DNA of 64,000 nt from Amycolatopsis coloradensis (lineage in GTDB: Bacteria; Actinomycetota; Actinomycetes; Mycobacteriales; Pseudonocardiaceae). A program made the translations under genes and the position numbers. The notes beneath the pieces are model-generated. The model ran no database searches, was not told the origin of the DNA, and saw only the letters and a program-made list of their open reading frames with translations. The DNA is taken from the NCBI RefSeq assembly GCF_001953865.1, contig NZ_MQUQ01000015.1, forward strand, positions 294,026-358,025, given 5' to 3'. Positions 24,365 to 33,497 of this stretch are shown here, piece by piece. The number at the start of each line of letters is the position of its first letter. Within the stretch, counting starts at the first letter, position 1.

Positions 24365-25800
24365 GTGTCGACGACCGTGTCTCCCTGAGCCGACCAGCAG
24401 CGCTTGAAGCACCTTCGCGCCTGTTCGGGCTCAGCGTGTTCGCCGCCGCGCTCACCGTGCTGCTCCTCCGCTTCCTCGTGCCGCGGCCGGTCGCGATGTC
24501 CGACAACGGCGACGGCTTCCGCGTGCTGTGTGGCGCCGGAATCCCGTGGAAGGGCAAGCCGGAGCAGTTCGTGCACCTCGCCTACACCGCCCCCGCCGGC
24601 GAATGTGACGCCACGTATCTCCTGACCCAGAGCTGGTTCGCGCGGATGGCGCGGTCGATCGGCGGGCTGCTAGGCCTCGAAGCGACACTCAGCCTGGTGG
24701 TACTCGGCGTGCTGATGAGCGTGCTCGCCGCCGCGGCGGTGGCGCTGATCGTCGTCGGACTGCCGTACTCACGCCGTGTCCAGGGCTTCGCGGCCGTAGG
24801 GCTGTTGCTGGTCGTCGCGGACTCCGCGTTCTTCGGTTACTTCGCGTCCGTGCTCGGCGAAGGTGCCGCGTTCCTGGGTCTTCTGCTCGCCGTCGGAGGC
24901 TTGCTGGTGGCCGCGCGGCCCGGCTGGTGGCGCTACGCGGGCCTGGCGGTGCTGCTCTTCGGCGGCTTGGTCGCGGTCAACGCCAAGGTCCAGACGCTGA
25001 TGATCCTGCCGTTGCTCGCGCTCGCCGCGGTGCTCGTCCGCCCGGCGGGCGTCCGCGGTCTGAAGCGATGGCTTCCCGTGGTGTTCGTCGTCGGCGCGCT
25101 CGCCGGAGGCACGGCCTACGCGCAGCAGACCGTCGAACCGGCGAAGCTGCCCGACGGCTCCCTCGCCGCGCGTCCTGGCGACGATTCACGCGAGATCAAC
25201 ATGTTCAACACGATCTTTCTGACCATTGTGGACGGTCGGCACGACACCGGCGCCGATCTCGCCGCGCTGGGCCTGCCCGACTCGTTCGGCCAGTACGCGG
25301 GCAACGGCTGGTGGCATCCGCGGCCCGCCACGCTGGATCCCGAGTACCCGAAGTACCGCGAGCAGATCAGCAGGCGCAACGTCGTCGGGTATTTCGCGAC
25401 GCATCCCTTGCGCACCATCGGAATCCTGGACCGCGCGGCAGGGGATCTGCTCACCGCGCGGCCACCGTACCTCGGCAGCTTCGACCAGTCGGCCGGCTTC
25501 GCCCCCGAGGCACAGGAACACCGCGTCCCGATCGCGTCGACGGTGACGAAACTGTTGGCACCACTGGGTTTCTTCGCCTTGCTGCCGATATGGTCCTGCA
25601 TCGCCTGGCGTGGCTGGAAGACCCGGCGTGGCGCGGTGGGTGTCGCGCTCGGATTCCTGCTCGCCGTCGCCGCCGGCCAGTTCGCGCTGGCCGCGCTGGG
25701 CGACGGCCTGGAGAACGTCAAGCACCAGGTGATCGCGTTGTACTGCACGCTGCTCGGCGTCGTCCTGGCGCTGGTGACATTCGGCCGCGAACGCGTGTGA
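24361..25800 (+). CDS. polytopic membrane protein, putative glycan hexosyltransferase
   Basis: A 479-residue membrane protein with about ten helices. After helix 1 it carries AMSDNGDGFRVLCGAG, reminiscent of the DNGDF loop of WsfD-type glycan transferases, though I cannot verify that relationship. A large extracytoplasmic loop (about residues 225-350, with INMFNTIFLTIVDG and SFGQYAGNGWWHPR) precedes the last helices. It starts on the stop codon of the preceding GT-C gene, implying joint function in outer-face glycan assembly. Its base composition is like its neighbours. Confidence 0.65.
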   Translation: MSVDDRVSLSRPAALEAPSRLFGLSVFAAALTVLLLRFLVPRPVAMSDNGDGFRVLCGAGIPWKGKPEQFVHLAYTAPAGECDATYLLTQSWFARMARSIGGLLGLEATLSLVVLGVLMSVLAAAAVALIVVGLPYSRRVQGFAAVGLLLVVADSAFFGYFASVLGEGAAFLGLLLAVGGLLVAARPGWWRYAGLAVLLFGGLVAVNAKVQTLMILPLLALAAVLVRPAGVRGLKRWLPVVFVVGALAGGTAYAQQTVEPAKLPDGSLAARPGDDSREINMFNTIFLTIVDGRHDTGADLAALGLPDSFGQYAGNGWWHPRPATLDPEYPKYREQISRRNVVGYFATHPLRTIGILDRAAGDLLTARPPYLGSFDQSAGFAPEAQEHRVPIASTVTKLLAPLGFFALLPIWSCIAWRGWKTRRGAVGVALGFLLAVAAGQFALAALGDGLENVKHQVIALYCTLLGVVLALVTFGRERV

Positions 25801-25808
25801 CCTACGCG

Positions 25809-25832
25809 ACCGTAGGTTGGCTACCCTACGGT
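25809..25832. promoter_or_regulatory. 8-bp inverted repeat overlapping the plsC-like promoter region
   Basis: ACCGTAGG (25809-25816) and CCTACGGT (25825-25832) form a perfect palindrome with an 8-base spacer, only 16 bases before the PlsC-like ATG. A further half-site-like TACG and TAGCGTAAC follow. The position suits a repressor operator, with a very short or absent 5' leader for the downstream gene. Confidence 0.5.
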
Positions 25833-25848
25833 AGCGTAACCTGGGCGA

Positions 25849-26583
25849 ATGGCCGATCTCGTTTACCCGCCCGTCATCATGGCGGCGAAGCTGATGTTCC
25901 GGGTGCTGGACAACCGCATCCGAGTCGAGGGGACCGAGCACATCCCGTCGACCGGCGGGGCGGTCATCGCCTGCAACCACGTGAGCTACCTCGACTTCAT
26001 CTTCTGCGGGCTCGGCGCGCAGCCGGCGAAACGCCTGGTCAGGTTCATGGCGAAGAAGGAGATCTTCGGCAACCGCGTCGCCGGGCCGCTCATGCGCGGC
26101 ATGCACCACATCTCCGTCGACCGCGGCGCGGGCCTCGCGTCGTACCGGGAAGCCGTCGAGCGGCTGAAGTCCGGAGAGGTCGTCGGGGTGTTCCCCGAAG
26201 CCACGATCAGCCGGTCGTTCACCGTGAAGGACATCAAATCCGGCGCCGTCCGGATGGCGGCCGAAGCCGGTGTGCCGGTCGTGCCGATGGCGCTGTGGGG
26301 CACGCAGCGGCTGTGGACCAAGGGCCACCCGAAGGACTTGACCAAACGCCACGTCCCGATCTCGATCCTCGTCGGCGAGGCGATGCACCCGAAGGCCGAA
26401 GAAGACGCCGAAGTCCTTTCGAAGGACCTTCGCGTGCGGATGTCCGCGCTCGTGGACCGCGTCCAGGCGGGCTATCCGGAGAAGCCGTCCTCCGACGACG
26501 AGCGCTGGTGGCTGCCCGCGCACCTCGGCGGCACCGCTCCGACGCCGGAGGAAGCCGCCAAGCTCGATCGCGAAGGCCGCTAG
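25849..26583 (+). CDS. PlsC-type 1-acyl-sn-glycerol-3-phosphate acyltransferase
   Basis: A 244-residue membrane-associated acyltransferase of the PlsC/LPLAT family, which acylates lysophosphatidate or related lyso-lipids. The catalytic HX4D motif is NHVSYLD (His44, Asp49); the substrate block VGVFPEATISRS and the later VPMALWGTQRLW are also typical. The length is normal. No Shine-Dalgarno sequence precedes the ATG, and a palindrome ends 16 bases upstream, so a leaderless or very short leader mRNA under repressor control is likely. It is separated from the convergent HAD gene by a long hairpin. Confidence 0.9.
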   Translation: MADLVYPPVIMAAKLMFRVLDNRIRVEGTEHIPSTGGAVIACNHVSYLDFIFCGLGAQPAKRLVRFMAKKEIFGNRVAGPLMRGMHHISVDRGAGLASYREAVERLKSGEVVGVFPEATISRSFTVKDIKSGAVRMAAEAGVPVVPMALWGTQRLWTKGHPKDLTKRHVPISILVGEAMHPKAEEDAEVLSKDLRVRMSALVDRVQAGYPEKPSSDDERWWLPAHLGGTAPTPEEAAKLDREGR

Positions 26584-26584
26584 A

Positions 26585-26681
26585 CCGCCGTGTCGTCCGT
26601 CTGATCACGCGTGATGTCCATTCCGTCACGCGCGCCGCCCTTCAGCGGCGGGTTCGCGTGATCAGATGGACGACACGGCGG
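26585..26681. terminator. long inverted repeat between convergent genes
   Basis: 27-bp arms (26585-26611 and 26655-26681) with one mismatch; core TGTCGTCC..CTGATCACGCG. The 43-base loop includes a smaller CCGCC/GCGG hairpin. It fills the 112-base gap between the PlsC-like and HAD genes and is the obvious bidirectional terminator candidate; there is no T-tract. Confidence 0.65.
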
Positions 26682-26695
26682 CGTTCGGCCGCGAC

Positions 26696-27532
26696 CTAGA
26701 ACCAGCGCTCCAGCACCTGTGCGACGCCGTCCTCGGAGTTCGGCGCCGTCACCTCGTCGGCGGCGTCGAGGACGTAGCGGTGCCCGTTGGCCATCGCCAC
26801 CCCGTGCCCGGCCCAGCCAAGCATCTCGACGTCGTTGGGCATGTCACCGAACGCGATCACCCGTTCGGCCGGGACGCCGAGGCGATCGGCGACCTCGGCC
26901 AGCCCGGTCGCCTTCGTGATGCCACGCGCGGCGACCTCGATCAGGCCGGTGTTCGTCGAATAGGTGATGTCGACGGCGCCGTCGAGCACTTCGCGCGCCG
27001 CTCGCGCCATCTCGTCGGAGTTCATCCCGCGCCTGCTGATCAGCAGTTTGATCGCCGGATGCCCGAGCACCTCGGCCCGCGGCGCCTCCGTGCCCTCGTG
27101 GTTGCCCCACGGATTGTGGTAGTCCGGCTCGATCACGAAGTTGCGCATCTCCGGGTCGAGCGCGGACTCGCCGACCCGCTCCGCGGCGTACCGGCAGCCG
27201 GGAAGAGCGTGATCAAGAGCACTCACGGCGTCGTGCAGCAACTGGGGTTCCAGCAGGCCGTGGACCGCCACGATCCGATCCGTCCCGATCTCGTACAGGA
27301 CCGCGCCGTTCGCGCAGACCGCGTACCCGGTCAGGTCCAGCGGGTTCGCGATCGGCGCGATCCAGCGCGGCGGACGGCCGCTGGCCAGCACGAACGGGAC
27401 TCCGGCCGCGGCGACGCGCCGGACGACGCCGATCGTGCGTTCGGACAGGACCTCCAGCGGGCCGAGCAGGGTGCCGTCGACGTCGGACGCGATCAGAAGG
27501 GGTTTTTCCACCGGCACATTGTCCCCGAACAT
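26696..27532 (-). CDS. Cof-type HAD-IIB phosphatase
   Basis: A 278-residue HAD hydrolase of the IIB (Cof/YbhA) group: motif I DVDGTLLG with nucleophile Asp, motif II VLASGRP, a C2 cap (about residues 90-190), motif III Lys in AIKLLIS or ITKATGL, and motif IV FGDMPNDVEML. Such enzymes dephosphorylate sugar phosphates or flavin-type metabolites in the cytoplasm; the substrate is unpredictable. ATG at 27532 is the farthest plausible start; GTG codons five and seven codons later are alternatives. It is divergent from an F420-dependent oxidoreductase gene. Confidence 0.85.
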   Translation of the reverse strand: MFGDNVPVEKPLLIASDVDGTLLGPLEVLSERTIGVVRRVAAAGVPFVLASGRPPRWIAPIANPLDLTGYAVCANGAVLYEIGTDRIVAVHGLLEPQLLHDAVSALDHALPGCRYAAERVGESALDPEMRNFVIEPDYHNPWGNHEGTEAPRAEVLGHPAIKLLISRRGMNSDEMARAAREVLDGAVDITYSTNTGLIEVAARGITKATGLAEVADRLGVPAERVIAFGDMPNDVEMLGWAGHGVAMANGHRYVLDAADEVTAPNSEDGVAQVLERWF

Positions 27533-27631
27533 CCACCCATCGGGCGAAGTGTCGCCCGGCGCCGCTAGTCCATCCATGCCCCCGCCACCGCCCTCACAGC
27601 AGAAGCTTCGCTTCGCGGTACGTTCCCGGGT

Positions 27632-28525
27632 GTGCGCGTAGGCATCGTGATTCTTCCGGAAGATCGTTGGTGGGCGGCCGAGCCGAAATGGCGGGCCGCC
27701 GAGGAATACGGCTTCGACCACGCTTGGACGTACGACCACCTCGGCTGGCGGAACCTCGTCGACGGCCCGTGGTTCAGTGCGATGCCAACGTTGACGGCGG
27801 CCGCGATGGTGACGTCGCGGATCAGACTCGGCACCTACGTGGCGTCGCCGGTCGCGCGGCATCCCGTGCCGTTCATGCGTGAGCTGACCACCCTCGACGA
27901 CATCTCCGACGGCCGCTTCATCCTCGGCGTGGGCGCCGGCGTCCCGCCGTCCAACTACGACGCCACCGTCCTCGACGGCCCCGAACTCTCGGTCAAGGAG
28001 CGCACGGACCGCTTCAGCGAGTTCGTCGAAGCGCTCGACGGGCTGCTGATGACCGACGGGTTCGACTTCGAGGGCGAGTACTACCGGGCCAAGGGCGCCC
28101 GGAACCTGCCCGGCTGCGTGCAACGGCCCCGGTTGCCGTTCCTGGTCGCCGCGAACGGCCCGCGCACGATGACCCTCGCCGCGCGGTTCGGCGCGGGCTG
28201 GGTCACCACCGGGGGCAAGGCCGACACCCAGGACGAATGGTGGAAGGGCATCGCGGAACGCGTGAAGACCTTCGACGAGCGGGTCGAGGCCGTCGGCCGG
28301 GACAAGACGAGCGTGCAGCGGTTCCTGAGCCTCGACTCGGCGCCGGTCTTCTCACTCTCCAGCGTCGACGCGTTCACCGACGCCGCCGGGCGGGCCGGGG
28401 AACTCGGGTTCACCGACATCGTCACGCACTGGCCGCGGTCCGGCGACTACTACGTCGGCCGCGAGTCGACCCTCGAGACGGTCGCAGGCGACGTACTCCC
28501 GGTACTCCAAGGCAAGAACTCTTAG
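27632..28525 (+). CDS. LLM-class F420-dependent oxidoreductase
   Basis: A 297-residue luciferase-like TIM-barrel oxidoreductase. The N-terminus (VRVGIVILPEDRWWAAEPKWRAAEEYGFDHAWTYDHLGWR) and the later VASPVARHPVPFMRELTTLDDISDGRFILGVGAG are the standard LLM family blocks; actinobacterial members mostly use coenzyme F420. There is no ribosome-binding site before the GTG, so it is perhaps leaderless. The substrate is unknown. Despite the LuxC/LuxE homologues elsewhere in the window, this protein lies 6.7 kb away in a separate unit and resembles F420 reductases rather than bacterial luciferase LuxA/B. Confidence 0.85.
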   Translation: MRVGIVILPEDRWWAAEPKWRAAEEYGFDHAWTYDHLGWRNLVDGPWFSAMPTLTAAAMVTSRIRLGTYVASPVARHPVPFMRELTTLDDISDGRFILGVGAGVPPSNYDATVLDGPELSVKERTDRFSEFVEALDGLLMTDGFDFEGEYYRAKGARNLPGCVQRPRLPFLVAANGPRTMTLAARFGAGWVTTGGKADTQDEWWKGIAERVKTFDERVEAVGRDKTSVQRFLSLDSAPVFSLSSVDAFTDAAGRAGELGFTDIVTHWPRSGDYYVGRESTLETVAGDVLPVLQGKNS

Positions 28526-28657
28526 GCCGATCGGGTGGCGTCGGCGGGCCGGGTCAACCGGTTCCGCCACCTGCTCGTCTGTGGGGTATCACGCGAAACC
28601 GCCATACGCGCACCCCGGTAGGTACCTAAGACACCCTCGGTACCCGCTCACGAGACC

Positions 28658-30667
28658 TCAGCGGGTCAGCGTGTAGATCGAGGCGCCCGCGTTGCCGAAG
28701 TCCTTCCGCAGGAAGCTCAGCCCGTCCAGATCCCGCAGCCCCGGCGCGGGCGGCTCGCCGATCTTGATCGGCGTGCTCCCGATCAGGACGTGCTTGATGT
28801 TCAGCCGCTTCACCGCGGCCTGAACCTCGGGGTCGGTGTCGTAGTCCCGGAAGTGCAGCGCCAGATACTTCGCGTCCGGCGGCGGCACGCCCGGGTCGTA
28901 ATGCCCGGCGACCGGGCGGATACCGGTGATCGCGTACAGCCAGGCCGTTCCGTCGAAGCGCTCGTTGAGCACCTTCTCGTCCGGCCCGATGTTCATCTTG
29001 GTGAGCTGGTCCATCGCGGCGAGTTCGTCGGCGCTGACCGGCGGGGTGACCTCGCCCTCAGGGCCGTTGTAATACAGGAACGACACCGCGTGCGCGTTCG
29101 ACTCGGTGTAGAAGCCCTTGGTCAGCACGGCCGACGCGGCCACGACGAACACGGCGGTCGCCAGCCCGAGCCGGGCGGGAAGGGCGGGCCTGCTCTTCAC
29201 CCAGGACCGGCCGCTCGCCCATTTCGCGAACCAGCGTTGCAGTTCCGCCATCCCGTGCCCGGCCAGCAGGCAGAGCGGGATCGCGGCGAGCGCCATCAGC
29301 CGGTAGCGGTCGTTCCACCACGGCCGCGACAGCGAGATCACCCACGGTTCGGCGCCGAACGAGGCGACCAGCACGAACAGCGCCGAGAAGCCCAGCGCGG
29401 CGAGCCCGATCCAGCGCATCCGGCCGAGCCGGAACAGGCTCAGCACGCCGATGGCCAACAGCACCGTCAGCCACACCTGCGGCACGCTCAGCACCTGCCG
29501 GAAGGTCACCAGGAGCCCCAGCGACTTCACCACCGGCAAATCCGAGCCCCAGGCGTAGTACGGATATGAACCCGAAGTGAATTTCAGCGCGCCGAGAATG
29601 TGCGGCGCCGCGAGCAGCCCGCTCGCCACCATCACCGGCACCATCTTGACGACGTCGCCGCCGACGACCCGCAGCCCGCCGCGGCCTTCGGGCACACCGT
29701 CGAGCGGTTTGTGCCGCAACGCGCGGTACCAGCGCTGCACCACCAGCGGGAAGGCGAACAGCAGCGCCCCGAACAACGCCGACGAGTGCGCCGCCAGCAG
29801 CCCGACGGCGGTCAGCGCGAGGACGAATCCGGTGTCGAGGCCCGGCCGCGCGAGGAACCGGGCCAGCGCGACCACGGCCAGCGGCGTCAGCACGATCCCC
29901 AGCGCGAACGGCAGCAGCCCGCTGGACACCGACTCGTACGCGCCGGTGGTGGCCGCGGCGGCCACCAGTGCCGTGCAGCCCGCGAACACCGCCCGCCCGC
30001 CGAGCTGGCGGATCAGGGCGACCATCGACAGCGCGAAGATCCCGGCGACCGGCATCGTGATGGCGTTCAGCGTGACCGGGATCGACGTACCCGAAATCGA
30101 GTACACGAGCGAGCCGACGAGGTGATACGCGTTCGGGTAGAACGAGCCGTCCGGATACCAGTTGATGGTGCCCATACCGGTCAGCGAGCCGTCGCCGGTC
30201 TCGGCGATGTAGCGGATGCCGTTCGCGTGGAACACGGTGTCCCAGCGCTGGAACACCGCCGTCGTCCCGCCGCGGGCCGAGAGCACCACGACAATCGAGA
30301 TCCCGACGGCGAGCGCCACACAGGCCGCGACGGCGTAGTGCGCCCGCGGATGCCACTCCGTCGGCGGCTCCTCGGCACCCGGCTTGATCCAGCCGCGGCT
30401 CTGACCCAGCTTTCTGAGACCGAAACCGACCCCGGCGAGCACGGCAGTGACGCCTGCCACGGTAAGGGGGTTGTACGACACGCCCGCGAGTGCCAGCCAC
30501 GGACCGGCCAGGCCGGTTACCGTGTAGGACAACAGCGGGGCCAGCCCCGCCAGGGCCCAGCCGCGCAGACCGGCGGCCCGGCCGACGAGACCGCCGGGGA
30601 TCGCCAGTACGGCCAGGTAAGTGAGGGTCGCACCGAAGTAGGACCAGAAGGTGTCCGGAGTAGGCAC
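28658..30667 (-). CDS. DUF6541-type polytopic membrane protein, GT-C-like
   Basis: A 669-residue integral membrane protein with about 14 helices and a C-terminal extracytoplasmic domain. It resembles actinobacterial DUF6541 proteins found next to galactan genes. Features: GLRGWALAGLAPLLSYTVTGLAGPW near residue 30, a loop with RWDTVFHANGIRYIAETGDGSLTGM (acidic and aromatic, where GT-C proteins keep catalytic residues), and a soluble end with DEKVLNERFDGTAWLYAITGIRPV. The start is GTG after AGGAAG. It is divergent from glf, so a role in making or modifying the galactan or its lipid carrier is plausible but unproven. A truncated paralogue lies at 22227-22520. Confidence 0.7.
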   Translation of the reverse strand: MPTPDTFWSYFGATLTYLAVLAIPGGLVGRAAGLRGWALAGLAPLLSYTVTGLAGPWLALAGVSYNPLTVAGVTAVLAGVGFGLRKLGQSRGWIKPGAEEPPTEWHPRAHYAVAACVALAVGISIVVVLSARGGTTAVFQRWDTVFHANGIRYIAETGDGSLTGMGTINWYPDGSFYPNAYHLVGSLVYSISGTSIPVTLNAITMPVAGIFALSMVALIRQLGGRAVFAGCTALVAAAATTGAYESVSSGLLPFALGIVLTPLAVVALARFLARPGLDTGFVLALTAVGLLAAHSSALFGALLFAFPLVVQRWYRALRHKPLDGVPEGRGGLRVVGGDVVKMVPVMVASGLLAAPHILGALKFTSGSYPYYAWGSDLPVVKSLGLLVTFRQVLSVPQVWLTVLLAIGVLSLFRLGRMRWIGLAALGFSALFVLVASFGAEPWVISLSRPWWNDRYRLMALAAIPLCLLAGHGMAELQRWFAKWASGRSWVKSRPALPARLGLATAVFVVAASAVLTKGFYTESNAHAVSFLYYNGPEGEVTPPVSADELAAMDQLTKMNIGPDEKVLNERFDGTAWLYAITGIRPVAGHYDPGVPPPDAKYLALHFRDYDTDPEVQAAVKRLNIKHVLIGSTPIKIGEPPAPGLRDLDGLSFLRKDFGNAGASIYTLTR

Positions 30668-30750
30668 TGCTTCCTAAAATGTGTCTGTCGAAGGTGGAAA
30701 CCGGTGCTCGGATGCAGAGCACCGAGGCGACCTGCGTACCCTCGACGCCC

Positions 30751-31977
30751 GTGAGCGCGCACACGAACCCCGACAAGATTACTGAAGCCGATTTCACCGG
30801 CTACGACCTCATCGTGGTCGGGTCCGGTTTCTTCGGGCTGACCGTCGCCGAACGGGCCGCGGCCGAGCTCGGCAAGAAGGTCCTCGTGCTGGAGCGGCGC
30901 CACCACATCGGTGGGAACGCCTACTCCGAGGCCGAACCGGAGACCGGGATCGAGGTGCACCGCTACGGTGCGCACCTGTTCCACACGTCGAACAAGCGGG
31001 TGTGGGAGTACGTCAACCGTTTCACCGAGTTCACCGGCTACCAGCACCGGGTCTTCGCCAAGGTCAAGGACCAGGTCTACTCCTTCCCGATGAACCTGGG
31101 CCTGATCAACGAGTTCTTCGGCAAGTCGCACACGCCGGACGAGGCCCGTGAGCTGATCGCGAAGCAGGCGTCGGAGTTCGAGACCGCGAACGCGCAGAAC
31201 CTCGAAGAGAAGGCGATCTCGCTGGTCGGCCGCCCGCTGTACGAGGCGTTCATCCGCGGCTACACGGCCAAGCAGTGGGAGAACGACCCGAAGAACCTCG
31301 GCGCCGACATCATCACCCGGCTCCCGGTCCGCTACACCTTCGACAACCGCTACTTCAACGACACCTACGAGGGTCTGCCGGTCGACGGCTACACCGCGTG
31401 GCTCGAGAAGATGGCCGAGCACGAGAACATCGAGGTGCGGCTGAACGTCGACTACTTCGACGTCCGCGAGCACATCCCCGCCGGCACGCCGACCGTCTAC
31501 ACCGGCCCCCTGGACCGCTACTTCGAGTACTCCGCCGGCCGGTTCACCTGGCGCACGGTGGACTTCGAGTCCGAGGTCGTCGAGACGGGCGACTTCCAGG
31601 GCACCTCGGTGGTCAACTACAACGACGAAGAAGTGCCCTACACCCGGATCATCGAGTTCCGGCACTTCCACCCGGAGCGCAAGCACTACCCGAACGACAA
31701 GACGGTCGTGTTCCGCGAGTACTCCCGCTTCGCCGGTGAGGCCGACGAGCCGTACTACCCGATCAACACCCCGGACAACCGCGAGAAGCTCGAGGCCTAC
31801 CGCGAGCTGGCGAAGGCCGAGGCCAAGGACAAGAACGTGCTGTTCGGCGGCCGTCTCGGTACCTACAAGTACCTCGACATGCACATGGCCATCGGCTCGG
31901 CGCTGTCCGCGTTCGACAACAAGATCGCGCCGCACCTGACCGATGGCGCGCCTCTGGATGGGTCCCTCGATGCTTGA
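30751..31977 (+). CDS. glf: UDP-galactopyranose mutase
   Basis: A roughly 408-residue flavoenzyme that converts UDP-galactopyranose to UDP-galactofuranose, the donor for the galactan of arabinogalactan. The FAD-binding VVGSGFFGLTVAERAA and ERRHHIGGNAYSEAEPETGIEVHRYGAHLFHTSNKRVW blocks are nearly those of mycobacterial Glf; later YTAKQWENDP and the C-terminal GRLGTYKYLDMHMAIGSAL are also conserved. The GTG at 30751 gives a length close to M. tuberculosis Glf (399), but ATG codons at 30679 and 30712 are possible; no clear ribosome-binding site helps decide. It is the first gene of the glf-PAP2-ubiA operon. Confidence 0.95.
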   Translation: MSAHTNPDKITEADFTGYDLIVVGSGFFGLTVAERAAAELGKKVLVLERRHHIGGNAYSEAEPETGIEVHRYGAHLFHTSNKRVWEYVNRFTEFTGYQHRVFAKVKDQVYSFPMNLGLINEFFGKSHTPDEARELIAKQASEFETANAQNLEEKAISLVGRPLYEAFIRGYTAKQWENDPKNLGADIITRLPVRYTFDNRYFNDTYEGLPVDGYTAWLEKMAEHENIEVRLNVDYFDVREHIPAGTPTVYTGPLDRYFEYSAGRFTWRTVDFESEVVETGDFQGTSVVNYNDEEVPYTRIIEFRHFHPERKHYPNDKTVVFREYSRFAGEADEPYYPINTPDNREKLEAYRELAKAEAKDKNVLFGGRLGTYKYLDMHMAIGSALSAFDNKIAPHLTDGAPLDGSLDA

Positions 31978-32485
31978 GAAGGGCGTACCCACGGGTGAGG
32001 TAGCGGTCCTGGCGAAGGCACAGGGCGTCCTGAAGAGTGACGTCACGGTGAAGGCGGCACGGGGTCTTTCGCACTTCGGCGAGCACAGCGCGGGATGGTT
32101 CGCGCTGGGCCTCGTCGGGGCCGCGGTCGACAAGAAACGCCGCAAGGACTGGCTGGTCGCGGCGGTCGGTGTCGTCGGCGCGCACGCCGCATCGATCGCG
32201 GTGAAACGCGTGGTCAGGCGGCCGCGACCGGACCACCCGAGTGTCGAGGTCCTGGTCTCCACACCGAGCAAGCTGAGCTTCCCGTCCTCGCACGCGACCT
32301 CCACTACGGCGGCGGCGGTGCTCTACTCCGGATTGACCGGGCGTAACCTTGTCCCGGCCCTGGTACCGCCGATGCTGGCCTCCCGGCTCGTGCTCGGCGT
32401 CCACTACCCGACCGACGTTCTGGCCGGAGCGGCCCTTGGGGGCGTAGTCGGCGGCTTGATACGTAGGAAGCTGAAGCGACGATGA
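31970..32485 (+). CDS. PAP2-family phosphatase, decaprenyl-phosphoryl-phosphoribose phosphatase candidate
   Basis: A roughly 171-residue PAP2 membrane phosphatase with the three signature motifs: KRVVRRPRPDH (motif 1), FPSSHATS (motif 2) and SRLVLGVHYPTDVLAG (motif 3, catalytic His and Asp). By position between glf and ubiA and by size it corresponds to M. tuberculosis Rv3807c. That gene is proposed to remove the 5-phosphate of decaprenylphosphoryl-phosphoribose, the step before DprE1/DprE2. The gene overlaps the end of glf; ATG codons at 31943 and 31958 are alternative starts. It is coupled to ubiA by ATGA. Confidence 0.85.
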   Translation: MLEKGVPTGEVAVLAKAQGVLKSDVTVKAARGLSHFGEHSAGWFALGLVGAAVDKKRRKDWLVAAVGVVGAHAASIAVKRVVRRPRPDHPSVEVLVSTPSKLSFPSSHATSTTAAAVLYSGLTGRNLVPALVPPMLASRLVLGVHYPTDVLAGAALGGVVGGLIRRKLKRR

Positions 32486-33447
32486 GTGAAACGACCGAGA
32501 AGGCCGATTCCAAGCCTGACGACGTAGAACCCGTGGCCGCGACAGAGGCCGCCGAACCGAAGAAGGTCGCCGGCGGTCTCGTCGGCGGCATCATCAAGAC
32601 GGCACGCCCGCGCCAGTGGGTGAAGAACGTGCTGGTGTTCGCCGCACCGTTCTTCGCTTTCTCCAAGTCGACGGACCGGACCGGCCTGCTGGTCGCCGCG
32701 CTGATCGCCTTCGCGGCCTTCTCGCTGGTGGCCTCCTCGGTCTATCTCATCAACGACGCGATCGACGTCGAGGCGGACAAGGCTCACCCGACCAAGCGGA
32801 ACCGGCCGATCGCGGCCGGGATCGTGCCGGTCCCGGTGGCCTTCGTCGCGGCGGGCTTCTTCTTCGCCGCCGGCCTCGGCATCTCGTTCTTCGCCAGCTG
32901 GCAGCTCGCGGTAGTTCTGGCGGTCTACGAAGCCGTCCAGCTCGGCTACTGCTTCGGGCTCAAGCACCAGCCGGTGGTCGATCTCGCCATCGTCGGCTCG
33001 GGCTTCCTGATGCGGTCGATCGCCGGTGGTGTGGCCGCCGGGATCGCGCTTTCGCAGTGGTTCCTGCTGGTCACGGCGTTCGGCTCGCTGTTCATGGTGG
33101 CGGGCAAGCGCTACGCCGAGATCATGCTCTTCGAGCGCACAGGGGCGAAGATCCGCTCTTCGCTGAAGAAGTACTCGGCGAGTTACCTGCGGTTCGTGTG
33201 GGCGACGTCCGCGGCGATCCTGATCATGTCCTACTGCCTGTGGGCGTTCGAGATCCGCCAGGTCGAGCACGACTCGGTCTGGGCGGTCGTCTCGATGGTC
33301 CCGTTCGTGGTGGCCGTCCTGCGCTACGCCGTCGACGTCGACGGCGGCAACGCGGGCGAGCCGGAGGAGATCGCGCTCAAGGACCGCGTGCTCCAGGTGC
33401 TCGGCGCGAGCTGGGTCGTCACGCTGTTCCTGTCGTTCTACCTCTGA
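32482..33447 (+). CDS. ubiA: decaprenyl-phosphate phosphoribosyltransferase (DPPR synthase)
   Basis: A 321-residue UbiA-superfamily membrane enzyme that joins PRPP to decaprenyl phosphate, the first committed step to decaprenylphosphoryl-arabinose. The prenyl-diphosphate-binding NDAIDVEAD (residues 91-99) is followed by KAHPTKRNRPIAAG, specific for the DPPR synthase (Rv3806c) branch. The second aspartate region is around YEAVQLGYCFGLKHQPVVDLAIVGSGFLMR. About nine helices are seen, with a 45-residue charged N-terminal extension. It is the last gene of the glf operon; a strong hairpin follows at 33498-33528. Confidence 0.95.
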   Translation: MSETTEKADSKPDDVEPVAATEAAEPKKVAGGLVGGIIKTARPRQWVKNVLVFAAPFFAFSKSTDRTGLLVAALIAFAAFSLVASSVYLINDAIDVEADKAHPTKRNRPIAAGIVPVPVAFVAAGFFFAAGLGISFFASWQLAVVLAVYEAVQLGYCFGLKHQPVVDLAIVGSGFLMRSIAGGVAAGIALSQWFLLVTAFGSLFMVAGKRYAEIMLFERTGAKIRSSLKKYSASYLRFVWATSAAILIMSYCLWAFEIRQVEHDSVWAVVSMVPFVVAVLRYAVDVDGGNAGEPEEIALKDRVLQVLGASWVVTLFLSFYL

Positions 33448-33497
33448 TTCGACAGCTGGGACACAGCGCATCCACAGGTTGCGCACGCATCCTCGGT

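Noticed and set aside
27632..28525. LLM-class oxidoreductase as a possible luciferase partner for LuxC/LuxE
   Set aside because: Sequence fits F420-dependent reductases, it is a single subunit, and it lies 6.7 kb from luxCE in another transcription unit.
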